Positions 35,571 to 44,393 of a DNA stretch of 64,000 bases are shown here, in pieces (position 1 is the stretch's first letter; each line of letters begins with the position of its first letter). The notes beneath the pieces were generated by a model that was not told the origin of the DNA, did not search any database, and saw only the letters and a program-made list of their open reading frames with translations. The DNA is from Verrucomicrobiaceae bacterium (GTDB taxonomy: Bacteria; Verrucomicrobiota; Verrucomicrobiia; Verrucomicrobiales; Verrucomicrobiaceae). The stretch is from assembly GCA_016795485.1 (NCBI GenBank), contig JAEUHM010000041.1, positions 434,001-498,000 of the forward strand, read 5' to 3'. A program made the translations under genes and the position numbers.

Positions 35571-36716
35571 CTACTTTTGCTGCCGCAGGTAATCCAGCGC
35601 TGCGGCCCGAAACTCTTCATCAGCCGGATACTGGCCCGTGCGATCCTTGTTGTCCGCGAGATGCTTCCTCGCCCACTCAAAGTAGTGTTGATGCGTGTGC
35701 CAGATGGGTTGCTTCTCGTTCTTTTCGTCGATGAGCCAGAAGCCGCCGGGTTTCTCGGGCGTGCCTTCGTTGTCGTAGAGTTCCCAGTAGAGCACGAAGG
35801 GGCAGCCCCATTCGAGAGCGGCGATCATCGTCTCGATGCTCTTCTCGTTTTGCACCTCGGGCGAGTAGCGACGCGCGGGGAAGCCGTATTCGCCGATGAA
35901 GATGCGTTTGCCGGGAATGCCGGGCTTGGGCTTCAGCTTCGACTCGATGTGGTTGAGCGAGGCGTGCAGGTCATCGCGGATCACGCGCTGGAGACTGTCG
36001 TAGCTGGAGTAGCTGACGAAATCGACATCGACCTGCGGCAGGATGTCGTTGGCGAGGCATTGGCCGCCTTTGAGATAGGGCTCGACGAGGTTCGCCTCGG
36101 TGTAGTGCCACACTTCGACGTTTTTATGCGGCGTGTCGCGCTTAGCGTCGTCGATGGCCTGCTGGCGGACCTTGAGCCAGGCGATGAAGTTGTCGCCGAA
36201 GCGCTCCGGGAAGGGCTGTTTCGGGTCAAAGTGCGGCCGCAGGTGCCAGTCGCCCTCCCAATGGCCGAGGTAGAATTTTTTGCCGCTGCCGCTGTAAGTG
36301 CGCAGCAGATGCGCGGCGAGGTCAAACATCTCGCGATACTCCAACTCGCGCTCCGCAGGCTTGAAGCTGCCCGCGCTGCCATGCGTGGTGAAGGGATAAG
36401 CCCAGATGAAAACATGCGTGAACGGCATGTCGAGCACCGCCCGATGCGTCGGCTCCTTCGCGGCGATCTCCGCGAGCGTTTGCAGCCCCAGCGCATCGTT
36501 GAGCACATTCGCTTTCACCTTGCCAAACGAGGCCTGCTTCGAGATCGAGAGCTTCATGATCCCCGACCCCAGCTCCGCGATCAGCCTCGCACTCTCCATC
36601 AACGGCTCCGCCTCCGTGAAATGATACCGCCCGCCGATGGCCTGCGTGCCAAGAAAGAGGTTTGGCGGCTGTGCCGCGCAAAATGAACTCAAGAGGAGGA
36701 ACTCAATGAGACGCAT
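35571..36716 (-). CDS. Secreted glycoside-hydrolase-like TIM-barrel protein
   Basis: 381 aa with a short signal peptide (MRLIEFLLLSSFCAAQ). Barrel-type segments include TEAEPLMESARLIAELGSGI, VEVWHYTEANLV (Glu plausible as acid/base), DVDFVSYSSYDSL, KRIFIGEYGFPARRY (Glu plausible as nucleophile) and CPFVLYWELYDNE. The Glu-on-strand pattern fits clan GH-A retaining glycosidases. GC-rich compared with the pectate lyase gene 6 bases upstream, which it follows in one transcript. Substrate unknown; the adjoining pectate lyase suggests pectin-related material. Confidence 0.75.
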   Translation of the reverse strand: MRLIEFLLLSSFCAAQPPNLFLGTQAIGGRYHFTEAEPLMESARLIAELGSGIMKLSISKQASFGKVKANVLNDALGLQTLAEIAAKEPTHRAVLDMPFTHVFIWAYPFTTHGSAGSFKPAERELEYREMFDLAAHLLRTYSGSGKKFYLGHWEGDWHLRPHFDPKQPFPERFGDNFIAWLKVRQQAIDDAKRDTPHKNVEVWHYTEANLVEPYLKGGQCLANDILPQVDVDFVSYSSYDSLQRVIRDDLHASLNHIESKLKPKPGIPGKRIFIGEYGFPARRYSPEVQNEKSIETMIAALEWGCPFVLYWELYDNEGTPEKPGGFWLIDEKNEKQPIWHTHQHYFEWARKHLADNKDRTGQYPADEEFRAAALDYLRQQK

Positions 36717-36722
36717 AAAGGA

Positions 36723-38252
36723 TCATCGGTTCTTTTCGAAGCGCTTCTTCCAGCGGTCCACTTCTTTGGCTAGCAGGTCTCGTGGCTTAGTGGTCATGAA
36801 GTCGTAGGCGACTTTGTTCTTCGCGGCCATTTCGGAGTGCGTGGCGTAGTTGATGCCGTCTTCAGCGCCAGGAAAGATCGCTTTGCCGGTCTTAAGGTCG
36901 TAGAAACGTGCCCAATAGATCTCCGAAGACCCTGAGTCGACCACATAGTCCGTTCTGCCGAGTGAGTTCTTGGTTTTGCGCAAGCCGGTGAGGCGATGTT
37001 GCTCAAACCATGCGATGGCCGGCTCGATCATGGCCTTGGTTTGCTCTGAAAGGGGAGCTTTGCGCATGAGGAACTTCACTAACTCGGCGGACTCAGCTCC
37101 ACTGAGCGAGGGCGGCTCCTTGGTGCGGGCCTGGACGGGTGAGAAGTCGATCGGGTCATGTTGTGCGCACCAAACTGTCAACTTACCGTCGAGCTTTAAC
37201 TGCATTCCGGCTAAACAAGCTATGCCGCGTTCGAAGGACGCTTTAGCCTTTGCGGAAAGAGCATCGTCAGCAAAAACGAACGGAGGTTTTTTGTCTGCAA
37301 TGGCTAGCAATATCTCCAAAACGTGCACCATCGCATTGTCATTGAGCGTGATGGCTTCGTGGTAGCCTGACTCCAGTGGATAGTTCTGAGGCCAACCTCC
37401 ATTGGGATATTGCGCTTCAAACAAATAGTCCAATCCCCGCTTCAATGCGGCCAATGCGTCCTCGCGTTTGGTGGCTGAGTACACACCTGCGAGGATCTTG
37501 ATCGGCTCGGTGGTTGCGCGGTTGTCGATGGTGCCGCAGTAGTGCCAAGGATTGCCTTCATTGCTCGTCCAGTGCATGTCTGGAATACGCGGTTGTTGCG
37601 TGAAGTCGACCGCCTTGGACCAACCTCCTGTCGGAGTTTGATAACTGATGATGCCACTGGCTAGCTTTTGGGCGTTCTCACCTGCAAACCATTCCGGCGG
37701 TGTGTCGCTATCGACCTCCAGTTCTGCTTTAGATGCGGGTGCAGGAGCGGAAGCGGCCAAGCCTGCTTTCCGACATTCTGCTGCGATGAAGTCGTATTCT
37801 GATTCGGACCTCAGCTTGGAGCGCGACAGGTAAGCTTCCCATTCGCGTTTCTGGTTGTCAGGCAGCCGTTGGATGCGGTCTGGGGTGAGAAGTTTAAGTT
37901 TGTCTTCTGGCCAGTGTGACTCGCGAGAGACGAGCACTTCTGTACCCTTCATCGCGCGGACTTGGACTTCCGACCAACGTGACGTGGGTAAAGGAATATC
38001 CAATTTGAAACTCAGATCTTGGCCGGAAGTGGCCAAGGGTTTCCACGGAGCATCTTTTGAGATCTCGCCAGCATCGACAAAGCGGTACTCCACTGCGGTC
38101 GTGCCTGCGGGTGCCTTGCCATTCACATGCAGGGCCAAGTAGTCGTGCTGCACTCGAAGCTCGAGCTGCGGCTTAGGTGCTGGCTGTTGCGCCTCCACCA
38201 AGTTTATGGTGAAGGGAAAGCCCAAAAAAGCAGCGCGATATACGGAGAACAT
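36723..38252 (-). CDS. Secreted pectate lyase (PL10-like)
   Basis: 509 aa from the ATG at 38252 (signal peptide MFSVYRAAFLGFPFTINLVEA). The N-terminal half holds a beta domain (residues about 25-120). The lyase domain shows TPTGGWSKAVDF, TIDNRATTEPIKILAGVY, QYPNGGWPQNYPLES, ITLNDNAMVHVLEIL and LTVWCAQHDPIDFSPVQART, all matching the alpha/alpha-toroid PL10 pectate lyases. It cleaves polygalacturonate by beta-elimination with calcium. First gene of a two-gene transcript with the GH-like gene; divergent from a two-component system. Confidence 0.9.
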   Translation of the reverse strand: MFSVYRAAFLGFPFTINLVEAQQPAPKPQLELRVQHDYLALHVNGKAPAGTTAVEYRFVDAGEISKDAPWKPLATSGQDLSFKLDIPLPTSRWSEVQVRAMKGTEVLVSRESHWPEDKLKLLTPDRIQRLPDNQKREWEAYLSRSKLRSESEYDFIAAECRKAGLAASAPAPASKAELEVDSDTPPEWFAGENAQKLASGIISYQTPTGGWSKAVDFTQQPRIPDMHWTSNEGNPWHYCGTIDNRATTEPIKILAGVYSATKREDALAALKRGLDYLFEAQYPNGGWPQNYPLESGYHEAITLNDNAMVHVLEILLAIADKKPPFVFADDALSAKAKASFERGIACLAGMQLKLDGKLTVWCAQHDPIDFSPVQARTKEPPSLSGAESAELVKFLMRKAPLSEQTKAMIEPAIAWFEQHRLTGLRKTKNSLGRTDYVVDSGSSEIYWARFYDLKTGKAIFPGAEDGINYATHSEMAAKNKVAYDFMTTKPRDLLAKEVDRWKKRFEKNR

Positions 38253-38306
38253 GTGCCGATGATCTCGCAATGGCTCAGGCAATCAAGATGTTTGCCCAAC
38301 GGACTG

Positions 38307-39614
38307 ATGCGCGGCTACAGTGTTAGCATGCCGAACGCTCAAACACCTGTTCAAACCAATGCTAAGAGCACATCTCTGGCTTGGTGGCTGCTGGGTGGCA
38401 TTGGGGTATTCACCGTGGCCGCCTCCCTCGCTTTGTTGGCCGTGTTTCAGCAACTGGCACTTCAACAGGAGGAAGAAACTTTTGCCGCACTTGCTGCGAG
38501 TAACGCTGGTTTCCTCAAAACATCCAATCTTCCTCGTAGCAAGGAGATGGAGCAGCGTTTGGGTGCTGTGATTGGAGCTGAAGTTCGCTTTGGCAGCGCC
38601 AAGGAGGTTCAGTCAAACCATGTGATGCGGCAGGGCGAGCAGATGGTCATCACGCAGCTGCTCGATGCTCAATCTGCAGTCACGTTCAGCCAGAAAACTG
38701 CTGGCCGATGGGCCTTTCTGAATCGTCGCCGCACTTGGATGGCCCTTGGAACTCTCTGGCTTGCCTCCCTCGGGCTTGGAGCATGGTTTGCGGGTGGCTT
38801 GGTCCGACCATTGAAGCAATTGACGGAGGTTCTGCCGGGCATGGCGGACGATAAGCCTTTGCCGAAACTGCCGCAGGAACGCACGGACGAAGTGGGCGAG
38901 CTGGCGAGAGCCCTCAAAGAGGCACATCAGCGGTTGCTGGAAGAGCGCGATCGCAGACGCGCGGCTGAGAGGCTGGCGATTCTGGGAAGGATGGCCGCGA
39001 GCTTGGCCCATGAGGTGCGCAACCCAGTTTCGGCCATTCGTCTTCATGCTCAACTCCTGGAGGGGGCACCGCCAGCCGAAGCCGAGGACTCCAGGGCGCT
39101 GATCGCGGTGGAAGCAGAGCGTATCGAGAGCTTGGTGCGGCAGTGGATGCACTTTGCGAGACCAGAGCCACCCGCCTTGGTCACGGAGGACTTGCAAACT
39201 CTCATCGACACCGCGGTCAAACGTGTCTCGGCCCAAGCGGCACATGCTGGGGTCAGCATCGAGTGGTCTGGATGTGTTGAAAAAGTGAGCGTGGATCGAG
39301 AACGGCTCGTTCAAGCACTTGCAAACCTGCTGCTCAACGCCATTCAGGCACAGCCTAATGGTGGCAAAGTCACGGTGAGCACGCAGCGGTCTGGCCAGGA
39401 GGTGGAGATCATCATTGATGACGAAGGAACAGGATTCAGCGAGCAAGCGTTAGGCCGTGCGGGCGAGCCGTTCTTCTCAGAGAAAGAGGGGGGCATGGGG
39501 CTTGGGCTTGCGTCTGCTTTTGAAGTAGCGCGAGCCCATGGAGGTGTGCTTTTAGTGCAGAACCGTCAGCCACACGGTGCGCGTGTCGTCATCAGACTGA
39601 TGTCCAACCTCTAA
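38307..39614 (+). CDS. Sensor histidine kinase (NtrB/ZraS-like)
   Basis: 435 aa if started at the ATG at 38307, which has ACGGA just upstream; the ATG at 38328 is an alternative. Two membrane helices (SLAWWLLGGIGVFTVAASLALL; MALGTLWLASLGLGAWFAGG) enclose a small periplasmic domain, then HAMP. The HisKA motif is SLAHEVRNPVSAIRLHAQLL and the HATPase marks are NLLLNAIQAQPNGG and GGMGLGLASAFEVAR. This is the kinase type that pairs with NtrC-like regulators, and the next gene (9 bases on) is such a regulator. Confidence 0.92.
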   Translation: MRGYSVSMPNAQTPVQTNAKSTSLAWWLLGGIGVFTVAASLALLAVFQQLALQQEEETFAALAASNAGFLKTSNLPRSKEMEQRLGAVIGAEVRFGSAKEVQSNHVMRQGEQMVITQLLDAQSAVTFSQKTAGRWAFLNRRRTWMALGTLWLASLGLGAWFAGGLVRPLKQLTEVLPGMADDKPLPKLPQERTDEVGELARALKEAHQRLLEERDRRRAAERLAILGRMAASLAHEVRNPVSAIRLHAQLLEGAPPAEAEDSRALIAVEAERIESLVRQWMHFARPEPPALVTEDLQTLIDTAVKRVSAQAAHAGVSIEWSGCVEKVSVDRERLVQALANLLLNAIQAQPNGGKVTVSTQRSGQEVEIIIDDEGTGFSEQALGRAGEPFFSEKEGGMGLGLASAFEVARAHGGVLLVQNRQPHGARVVIRLMSNL

Positions 39615-39623
39615 TCCACCCTC

Positions 39624-40943
39624 ATGAACCCAAGGCAGTTGTTGATTGTCGAAGACGAGCACGCACTCGGCAAAGCGATCGAGTTTGCTGTGCGGAGAAC
39701 GGGCCACCTGCCCTCTCTCGCGGCATCCGGGGCCGCAGCCATGGCTCATGCGCGAAAGGCTCCGCCAGATGCGGCGATCATCGATATCGGTCTACCAGAC
39801 ATGAGTGGTCTGGATTTGATTCAGAAACTTCGCTCAAGCAATCCATCGCTCGCCGTGCTGGTAGTCACCGCTCACGGCACGCTGGAGCACGCCATAGCAG
39901 CGCGGAAGAATGGTGCGACGGACTACTTGGTGAAACCGCTCGATCTGAAGCAGTTGGAGAGCACCGTGAATGCACTTCTGGCGGGCAAAGGTGGCACGGA
40001 TGTTCCTTCACGCGCGAGCGAGAAAAGCGCTGCACGCCCATTGGAGGCGAGCGGTGAGATGATCGGCTCTGCCTTGTGTCTCAGACGCGTCTTTGAAGGC
40101 ATCTCACGTGCCTGCATCGCTCGTGAGCCGGTGTTGATAACGGGACCATCAGGTTCTGGAAAGGCTTTGGCCGCGCAAGTCATCCATGCCAACAGCCTCG
40201 CGAAAAACATGCCCCTCTCGGTCCTGGAGTGCAGCAGTATCGAGTCGGAGACAGTGCTTGATGCACAGAAAGAGGGTGCGGTGTTACTCAAAGAGGTCAC
40301 GGAACTGACTCCACGACTTCAACGGCATCTGGCTGAGGCTCTTGGAAAGGAAAGCGGGCCTCGTTGGTTAGCGACAAGCAGTCTCTCACCCTCAGATGCC
40401 ATGCGCCAAGGCTCGCTGAGACCTGAGTTGTACTATGCTCTCAGTGCGCTGCATTTGGAGCTGCCTTCATTGCAACAACGCACCAGCGACATCCCGGCAC
40501 TGACCGCCCATTTTCTGCCAGACGGCGAGGTGGCTCCTGCGGCCATGAGTCTTCTACAGGCTTACGACTGGCCCGGCAACATCCGAGAGCTCAAGCATGT
40601 GTTAGGATTGGCGTCTGCTCTTGCTGGTAAAGGTAAACCCGTGCTGCCCTGCCATTTGCCGCCGCATCTTGCCGAGTCTGCTGGACGCAAACTTGGCCCG
40701 CTCGCTCCTGCGGAGATGCAGGCAGTGCTTGGACGTTGGCTAGATGGCTGCTTGGAGGCCATTCCTGAGGATGAGCGCAATTACGATCAACTGCTGGACC
40801 AACTGGAAGGCATGGTGCTTCAGCATCTGCTAGGTCGATTTGAAGACAGGCCGACTTACTTAGCGAACGCACTGCGAATGAACCGCACAACACTCCGGCA
40901 GAAGTTGCGGCGGCTTGGATTGGTGGAGAGCGACGAGGCGTAA
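39624..40943 (+). CDS. NtrC-like response regulator with truncated AAA+ domain (no GAFTGA)
   Basis: 439 aa. Receiver domain: LLIVEDE, IIDIGLPDMSGLD (phosphorylated D54), VTAHG and DYLVKP (K104). The AAA+ part keeps a Walker A (LITGPSGSGKALAA, K180), LRPELYYALSALHLELPSLQQRTSDIPAL and YDWPGNIRELKH. Between LSVLECSSIES and GAVLLKEVTEL the segment that normally holds ESELFGH...GAFTGA and the Walker B loop is collapsed, and the Walker B Asp/Glu pair is degenerate. A Fis-type helix-turn-helix ends the protein (YLANALRMNRTTLRQKLRRLG). Activation of sigma-54 polymerase is therefore unlikely in the usual way. Confidence 0.9.
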   Translation: MNPRQLLIVEDEHALGKAIEFAVRRTGHLPSLAASGAAAMAHARKAPPDAAIIDIGLPDMSGLDLIQKLRSSNPSLAVLVVTAHGTLEHAIAARKNGATDYLVKPLDLKQLESTVNALLAGKGGTDVPSRASEKSAARPLEASGEMIGSALCLRRVFEGISRACIAREPVLITGPSGSGKALAAQVIHANSLAKNMPLSVLECSSIESETVLDAQKEGAVLLKEVTELTPRLQRHLAEALGKESGPRWLATSSLSPSDAMRQGSLRPELYYALSALHLELPSLQQRTSDIPALTAHFLPDGEVAPAAMSLLQAYDWPGNIRELKHVLGLASALAGKGKPVLPCHLPPHLAESAGRKLGPLAPAEMQAVLGRWLDGCLEAIPEDERNYDQLLDQLEGMVLQHLLGRFEDRPTYLANALRMNRTTLRQKLRRLGLVESDEA

Positions 40944-40992
40944 GAGAATCCCGTTTGCCGCACTGCGGATCGGTGGCTTGTTAGCGGCTCGG

Positions 40993-41895
40993 ATGCCTCT
41001 CTTCGGTTATCGGATCTCACAGCGTTCAGTTTTGTGGCCCCTGGTGGCGGTATTGTTGCCAGCTTGGGTGGTGATTGTTTGGCTTTCGCGCAATGCACAA
41101 GCCGTTCAGGAGATTGCGCAACAATCTGGCCCTTCGGCACCGCGCACCTTGTTGGTAGTGTGTGCTGTGCTGACGCTGTTTCCGGCACTTTTGCTGCTCT
41201 TTCGTCATCCGTGGCCGCGATTCGTGTGGGCTGAGCGCCTCCAAGCACTCTGGCCACTTCCCCTGGTGCTACTGGCCATCGGATTGCGCGGAGTTTCGGC
41301 TCAGGCGGGCAAGTTTGTCGTCGATTTTGTAAATCGCTTCTTCGTTGGTGGCCTACGTTGGCCGCCAGAACCTTCGGTGCAGTTGTTGGTGCAACTTAAC
41401 TCGATTGGGAATGCAGTGGTGGCGCTCGCGCTCGTGTGGTTGGTCTGTAAGCTCGTTGGTGGACGATCTGCTCGGCTGCATGAGATCCTCGGCTTTGATC
41501 AATATGATCTGCGCGACTGGCGGCTTTGGTTGGTGTCGGTTGGCATTGGAGTGCCACTTGGCATTCTCGGCGGCTCGGTGGGAGTGATTCCAGCGGGCTT
41601 TACCGGCATCTTGGTCGCGTTTCGCATGATGCTATTGGCTCCGTTTGTCGAAGGCGTCATCTACCGGGGGTTTCTGTTGAGTGCGTTGCGAAACTGGTGC
41701 GGCCCATGGCTCGGGGCGCTGTTGGTGAGCCTGCTTTACGCTGGACTGCAAACCTACACCACACCCACGGGCATGGGTGTTGCCCTCATCCAATCTTTGG
41801 TGCTCTGCTTCATCAAACTCAAGACTCAGCGCCTTATGGCAGCCATGCTTGCTCATGCCGTCATTGGATTGACCGGAATGTTGCTCAGCTTCTGA
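40993..41895 (+). CDS. CPBP-family (CAAX protease-like) membrane protein with altered active site
   Basis: 300 aa from the ATG at 40993 (earlier in-frame TTG codons would overlap the regulator gene). Multi-span protein. The family core APFVEGVIYRGFLLSALRNW aligns with the EExxxRG motif, but the second Glu is Gly. The usual FxxxH is LLYAGLQ, and the last His motif reads AHAVIG. Intramembrane proteolysis by the standard mechanism is doubtful; such variants may act as ligand-binding or regulatory proteins. Follows the two-component pair on the same strand. Confidence 0.75.
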   Translation: MPLFGYRISQRSVLWPLVAVLLPAWVVIVWLSRNAQAVQEIAQQSGPSAPRTLLVVCAVLTLFPALLLLFRHPWPRFVWAERLQALWPLPLVLLAIGLRGVSAQAGKFVVDFVNRFFVGGLRWPPEPSVQLLVQLNSIGNAVVALALVWLVCKLVGGRSARLHEILGFDQYDLRDWRLWLVSVGIGVPLGILGGSVGVIPAGFTGILVAFRMMLLAPFVEGVIYRGFLLSALRNWCGPWLGALLVSLLYAGLQTYTTPTGMGVALIQSLVLCFIKLKTQRLMAAMLAHAVIGLTGMLLSF

Positions 41896-41913
41896 ACGTA
41901 AAGGTGCCCCAAC

Positions 41914-43281
41914 ATGCTGGAACGCCGATTCAATACCCTGCAAGCCACCGCGCTGAACATGACGAACATGCTCGGCGCGGGTCCGTTCATCACCATCCCG
42001 CTGCTGATTGCTGCCATGGGCGGTCCTCAGTCGATGTTGGGCTGGGCGGTGGCTCTGCTCATCACTTTGGCCGATGGACTTGTCTGGTCGGAACTGGGCG
42101 CGGCTATGCCACACAGCGGTGGCACTTATGGCTATCTGCGGCGTGCTTTCAGTCCGTTGGTGAGTCGGTTGATGGCCTTCCTCTTTATCTGGCAACTCAT
42201 CATCAGCGGCCCCATGGAAATCGCGAGCGCGCTCGTCGGTATCCGGCCGTACTTGGCGTATGTTTGGCCACAGTTGACGGAGTTGCACACTCAGTTGGTG
42301 AGCGTGGGGATGGCTCTGGTCATCATCTGGCTGTTGTATCGCCGGATCGACAGCATCGCTAAGCTAACAGTCGCGCTGTGGGTCGGTGTGCTTATCACCG
42401 TGGCGGTGGTCATTGCCGTCGGAGCTATGCATTTTGACCCCAAGCTTGCGTTCGATTTCCCAAAAGGCTGGTGGCAACCCGATGGCAATCTCAAATACTG
42501 GATGGGCTTCATGATGGGGCTCGCCAGTGCTTCCAGCATCGGCATCTACGACTACCTCGGCTACTACGACATCTGTTACATCGGTGACGAAGTGAAGAAC
42601 CCAGGGCGCACCATCCCGAGGGCCGTTTTGTTTAGCTTAGTGGGCGTGGCATTGATCTACCTCTGCATCCATCTCTCATTCCTCGGATCACTACCCTGGC
42701 GTGAGGTCAGCGGCAAAGATGGTTTCCCAATCGCTGCCGTGTTCATGGAGAAGTGGTATGGCCGTTCGAGCGCGATTCTGCTGACGCTCCTGATCATTTG
42801 GACCACTTATGCCGGAGTATTTGCGCTGACGTTGGGTTACTCACGCATTCCGTATGCAGCAGCTCGAGATGGCGGCTTTTTTAAGGTGTTTGGCAAACTG
42901 CATCCCACGGGAGCCTTTCCTCATCTCTCTCTGGTGGTGATTGGGCTGCTTTCCATCGCATTCGCGTTCATGTCACTGAGCACGATCATTGGCGCGCTGT
43001 TGATCACGCGATTTGCGGTTCAATTCATCGGGCAGATCGCGGCGTTGATTTGGCTAAGGCAGCATCAGCCACAGATGGCGCGGCCATTCAAAATGTGGCT
43101 TTATCCATTGCCTTGCATGATTGCACTCGCCGGTTGGCTGTTCTTGATCGCCAGCTTTGATTTGCAGATCAAAATCTACGGATTGGGAGCCGTGGTGCTG
43201 GGCACCCTGGCATTTTTCATCTGGGAGACCTATAAAAGTCCGCCGAAAGACGAGCTTAGCCAAGACCCACAGCAGACCTAA
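41914..43281 (+). CDS. APC-family amino acid permease
   Basis: 455 aa with about 12 membrane helices. ALNMTNMLGAGPFITIPLLIAAMGGPQS and WSELGAAMPHSGGTYGYLRRAFSPL are the APC superfamily TM1 and TM2-TM3 signatures. YICYIGDEVKNPGRTIPRAV (its first residues read DICYIGDE) is the conserved loop after TM6. Probably a proton-coupled amino acid transporter; the substrate is not deducible. Its last 26 bases overlap the convergent trpS gene. Confidence 0.9.
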   Translation: MLERRFNTLQATALNMTNMLGAGPFITIPLLIAAMGGPQSMLGWAVALLITLADGLVWSELGAAMPHSGGTYGYLRRAFSPLVSRLMAFLFIWQLIISGPMEIASALVGIRPYLAYVWPQLTELHTQLVSVGMALVIIWLLYRRIDSIAKLTVALWVGVLITVAVVIAVGAMHFDPKLAFDFPKGWWQPDGNLKYWMGFMMGLASASSIGIYDYLGYYDICYIGDEVKNPGRTIPRAVLFSLVGVALIYLCIHLSFLGSLPWREVSGKDGFPIAAVFMEKWYGRSSAILLTLLIIWTTYAGVFALTLGYSRIPYAAARDGGFFKVFGKLHPTGAFPHLSLVVIGLLSIAFAFMSLSTIIGALLITRFAVQFIGQIAALIWLRQHQPQMARPFKMWLYPLPCMIALAGWLFLIASFDLQIKIYGLGAVVLGTLAFFIWETYKSPPKDELSQDPQQT

Positions 43282-44233
43282 CCCGCTGAAGCACAGGCCG
43301 CGCAACGGCACGGGCTTTCTCGGCACCTTCCGCGAGCACACGGTCCACATAAGCTGGGTCGGCCACGATTTCTGCACGGCGTGAGCGGAATGGAGCAAAG
43401 TAATCTGTTACCAAGTCTAGGAGACGCTTTTTGAACTCACCATAACCAATGCCTCCATTCTCAAACATTATCCTTGCCCATTCGTAATCAAACTTGTTGC
43501 CGGGTTTCGCTGGAAAGAGCTTATACAATTCCAGCAAGGCGGAACCTTCGGTTGGCTTGGGCGACTCAACGGGTGTGCTGTCGGTCTTGATGCCCATGAT
43601 CTTCTTCTTCAGTGCGGGCAGTTCTTCAAACAACTGGATGGTGTTGTCGTAGCTCTTGCTCATCTTCTGCCCATCAAGACCAGGCACAACCGCTGTCTCT
43701 TCCCGAATGCGTGGCTGGGGCAGCTTGAGAAGGCCTTCTCCAAATGCCTCGTTCATCTTGATGGCGATATCACGAGTGACTTCGACGTGCTGCTTCTGAT
43801 CTTTGCCCACCGGCACGATGTCGCTGTCGTAGAGCAAGATGTCTGCGGCCATGAGCACTGGATAAGCAAACAAGCCGTGGGAAGCAGCGATACCGCGGGC
43901 AGTCTTGTCTTTGTAACTGTGGCAGCGCTCCAGTAGGCCCATTGGCGTCACCGTGCTCAAGATCCAGGACAACTCAGCCACTTCGGGCACATCACTCTGG
44001 CGGAAAAACACGCATTTGGTCGGATCAAGCCCACAAGCCAGGAAGTCGATGGCCAAATCACGGACGTTTTGCCGAAGCGCCTTGGCGTCATGGATGCTGG
44101 TGAGCGAGTGATAGTCCGCGATGAAGTAAAAAGCTTCTCCTTCATGTTGGAGACGCAGTGCGGCCTCCATCATGCCGAAGTAGTTACCAATGTGAAGTCG
44201 CCCGCTGGGCTGGAGACCGGAAAGAATACGCAT
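43256..44233 (-). CDS. trpS: Tryptophanyl-tRNA synthetase
   Basis: 325 aa from the ATG at 44233, which gives the family start MRILSGLQPSGRLHIGNYFG containing the HIGN (HIGH-type) motif. Further marks: FYFIADYHSLT, YPVLMAADILLYDSDIVPVGKDQKQHVEV and the KMSKS loop in GQKMSKSYDNTI. It charges tRNA-Trp. An upstream extension of the frame to 44422 is not TrpS-like and overlaps the receptor start. The 3' end overlaps the permease gene by 26 bases on the opposite strand. Confidence 0.97.
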   Translation of the reverse strand: MRILSGLQPSGRLHIGNYFGMMEAALRLQHEGEAFYFIADYHSLTSIHDAKALRQNVRDLAIDFLACGLDPTKCVFFRQSDVPEVAELSWILSTVTPMGLLERCHSYKDKTARGIAASHGLFAYPVLMAADILLYDSDIVPVGKDQKQHVEVTRDIAIKMNEAFGEGLLKLPQPRIREETAVVPGLDGQKMSKSYDNTIQLFEELPALKKKIMGIKTDSTPVESPKPTEGSALLELYKLFPAKPGNKFDYEWARIMFENGGIGYGEFKKRLLDLVTDYFAPFRSRRAEIVADPAYVDRVLAEGAEKARAVARPVLQRVRSAVGLG

Positions 44234-44393
44234 AAATCGTGAACAGGGCAGAGACGTAGGCACTCCAGAGCAGGGCACAACCGTGATTTGTAGGGAGCAC
44301 AACGCTAGTGCACATTTTCTGACCGGCATGGTCAACACTCGATCATGCCCGTCTATTGCCGAAAGCGACCACCTAATGTTGAAATGAGGCCGA

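Noticed and set aside
35541-36686. 381-codon plus-strand frame opposite the GH-like gene
   Set aside because: Antisense shadow of a GC-rich gene that has a signal peptide and TIM-barrel motifs on the minus strand.
44234-44393. Possible cobalamin riboswitch upstream of the TonB-dependent receptor
   Set aside because: No B12-box sequence or matching stem order could be found in the 160-base gap.
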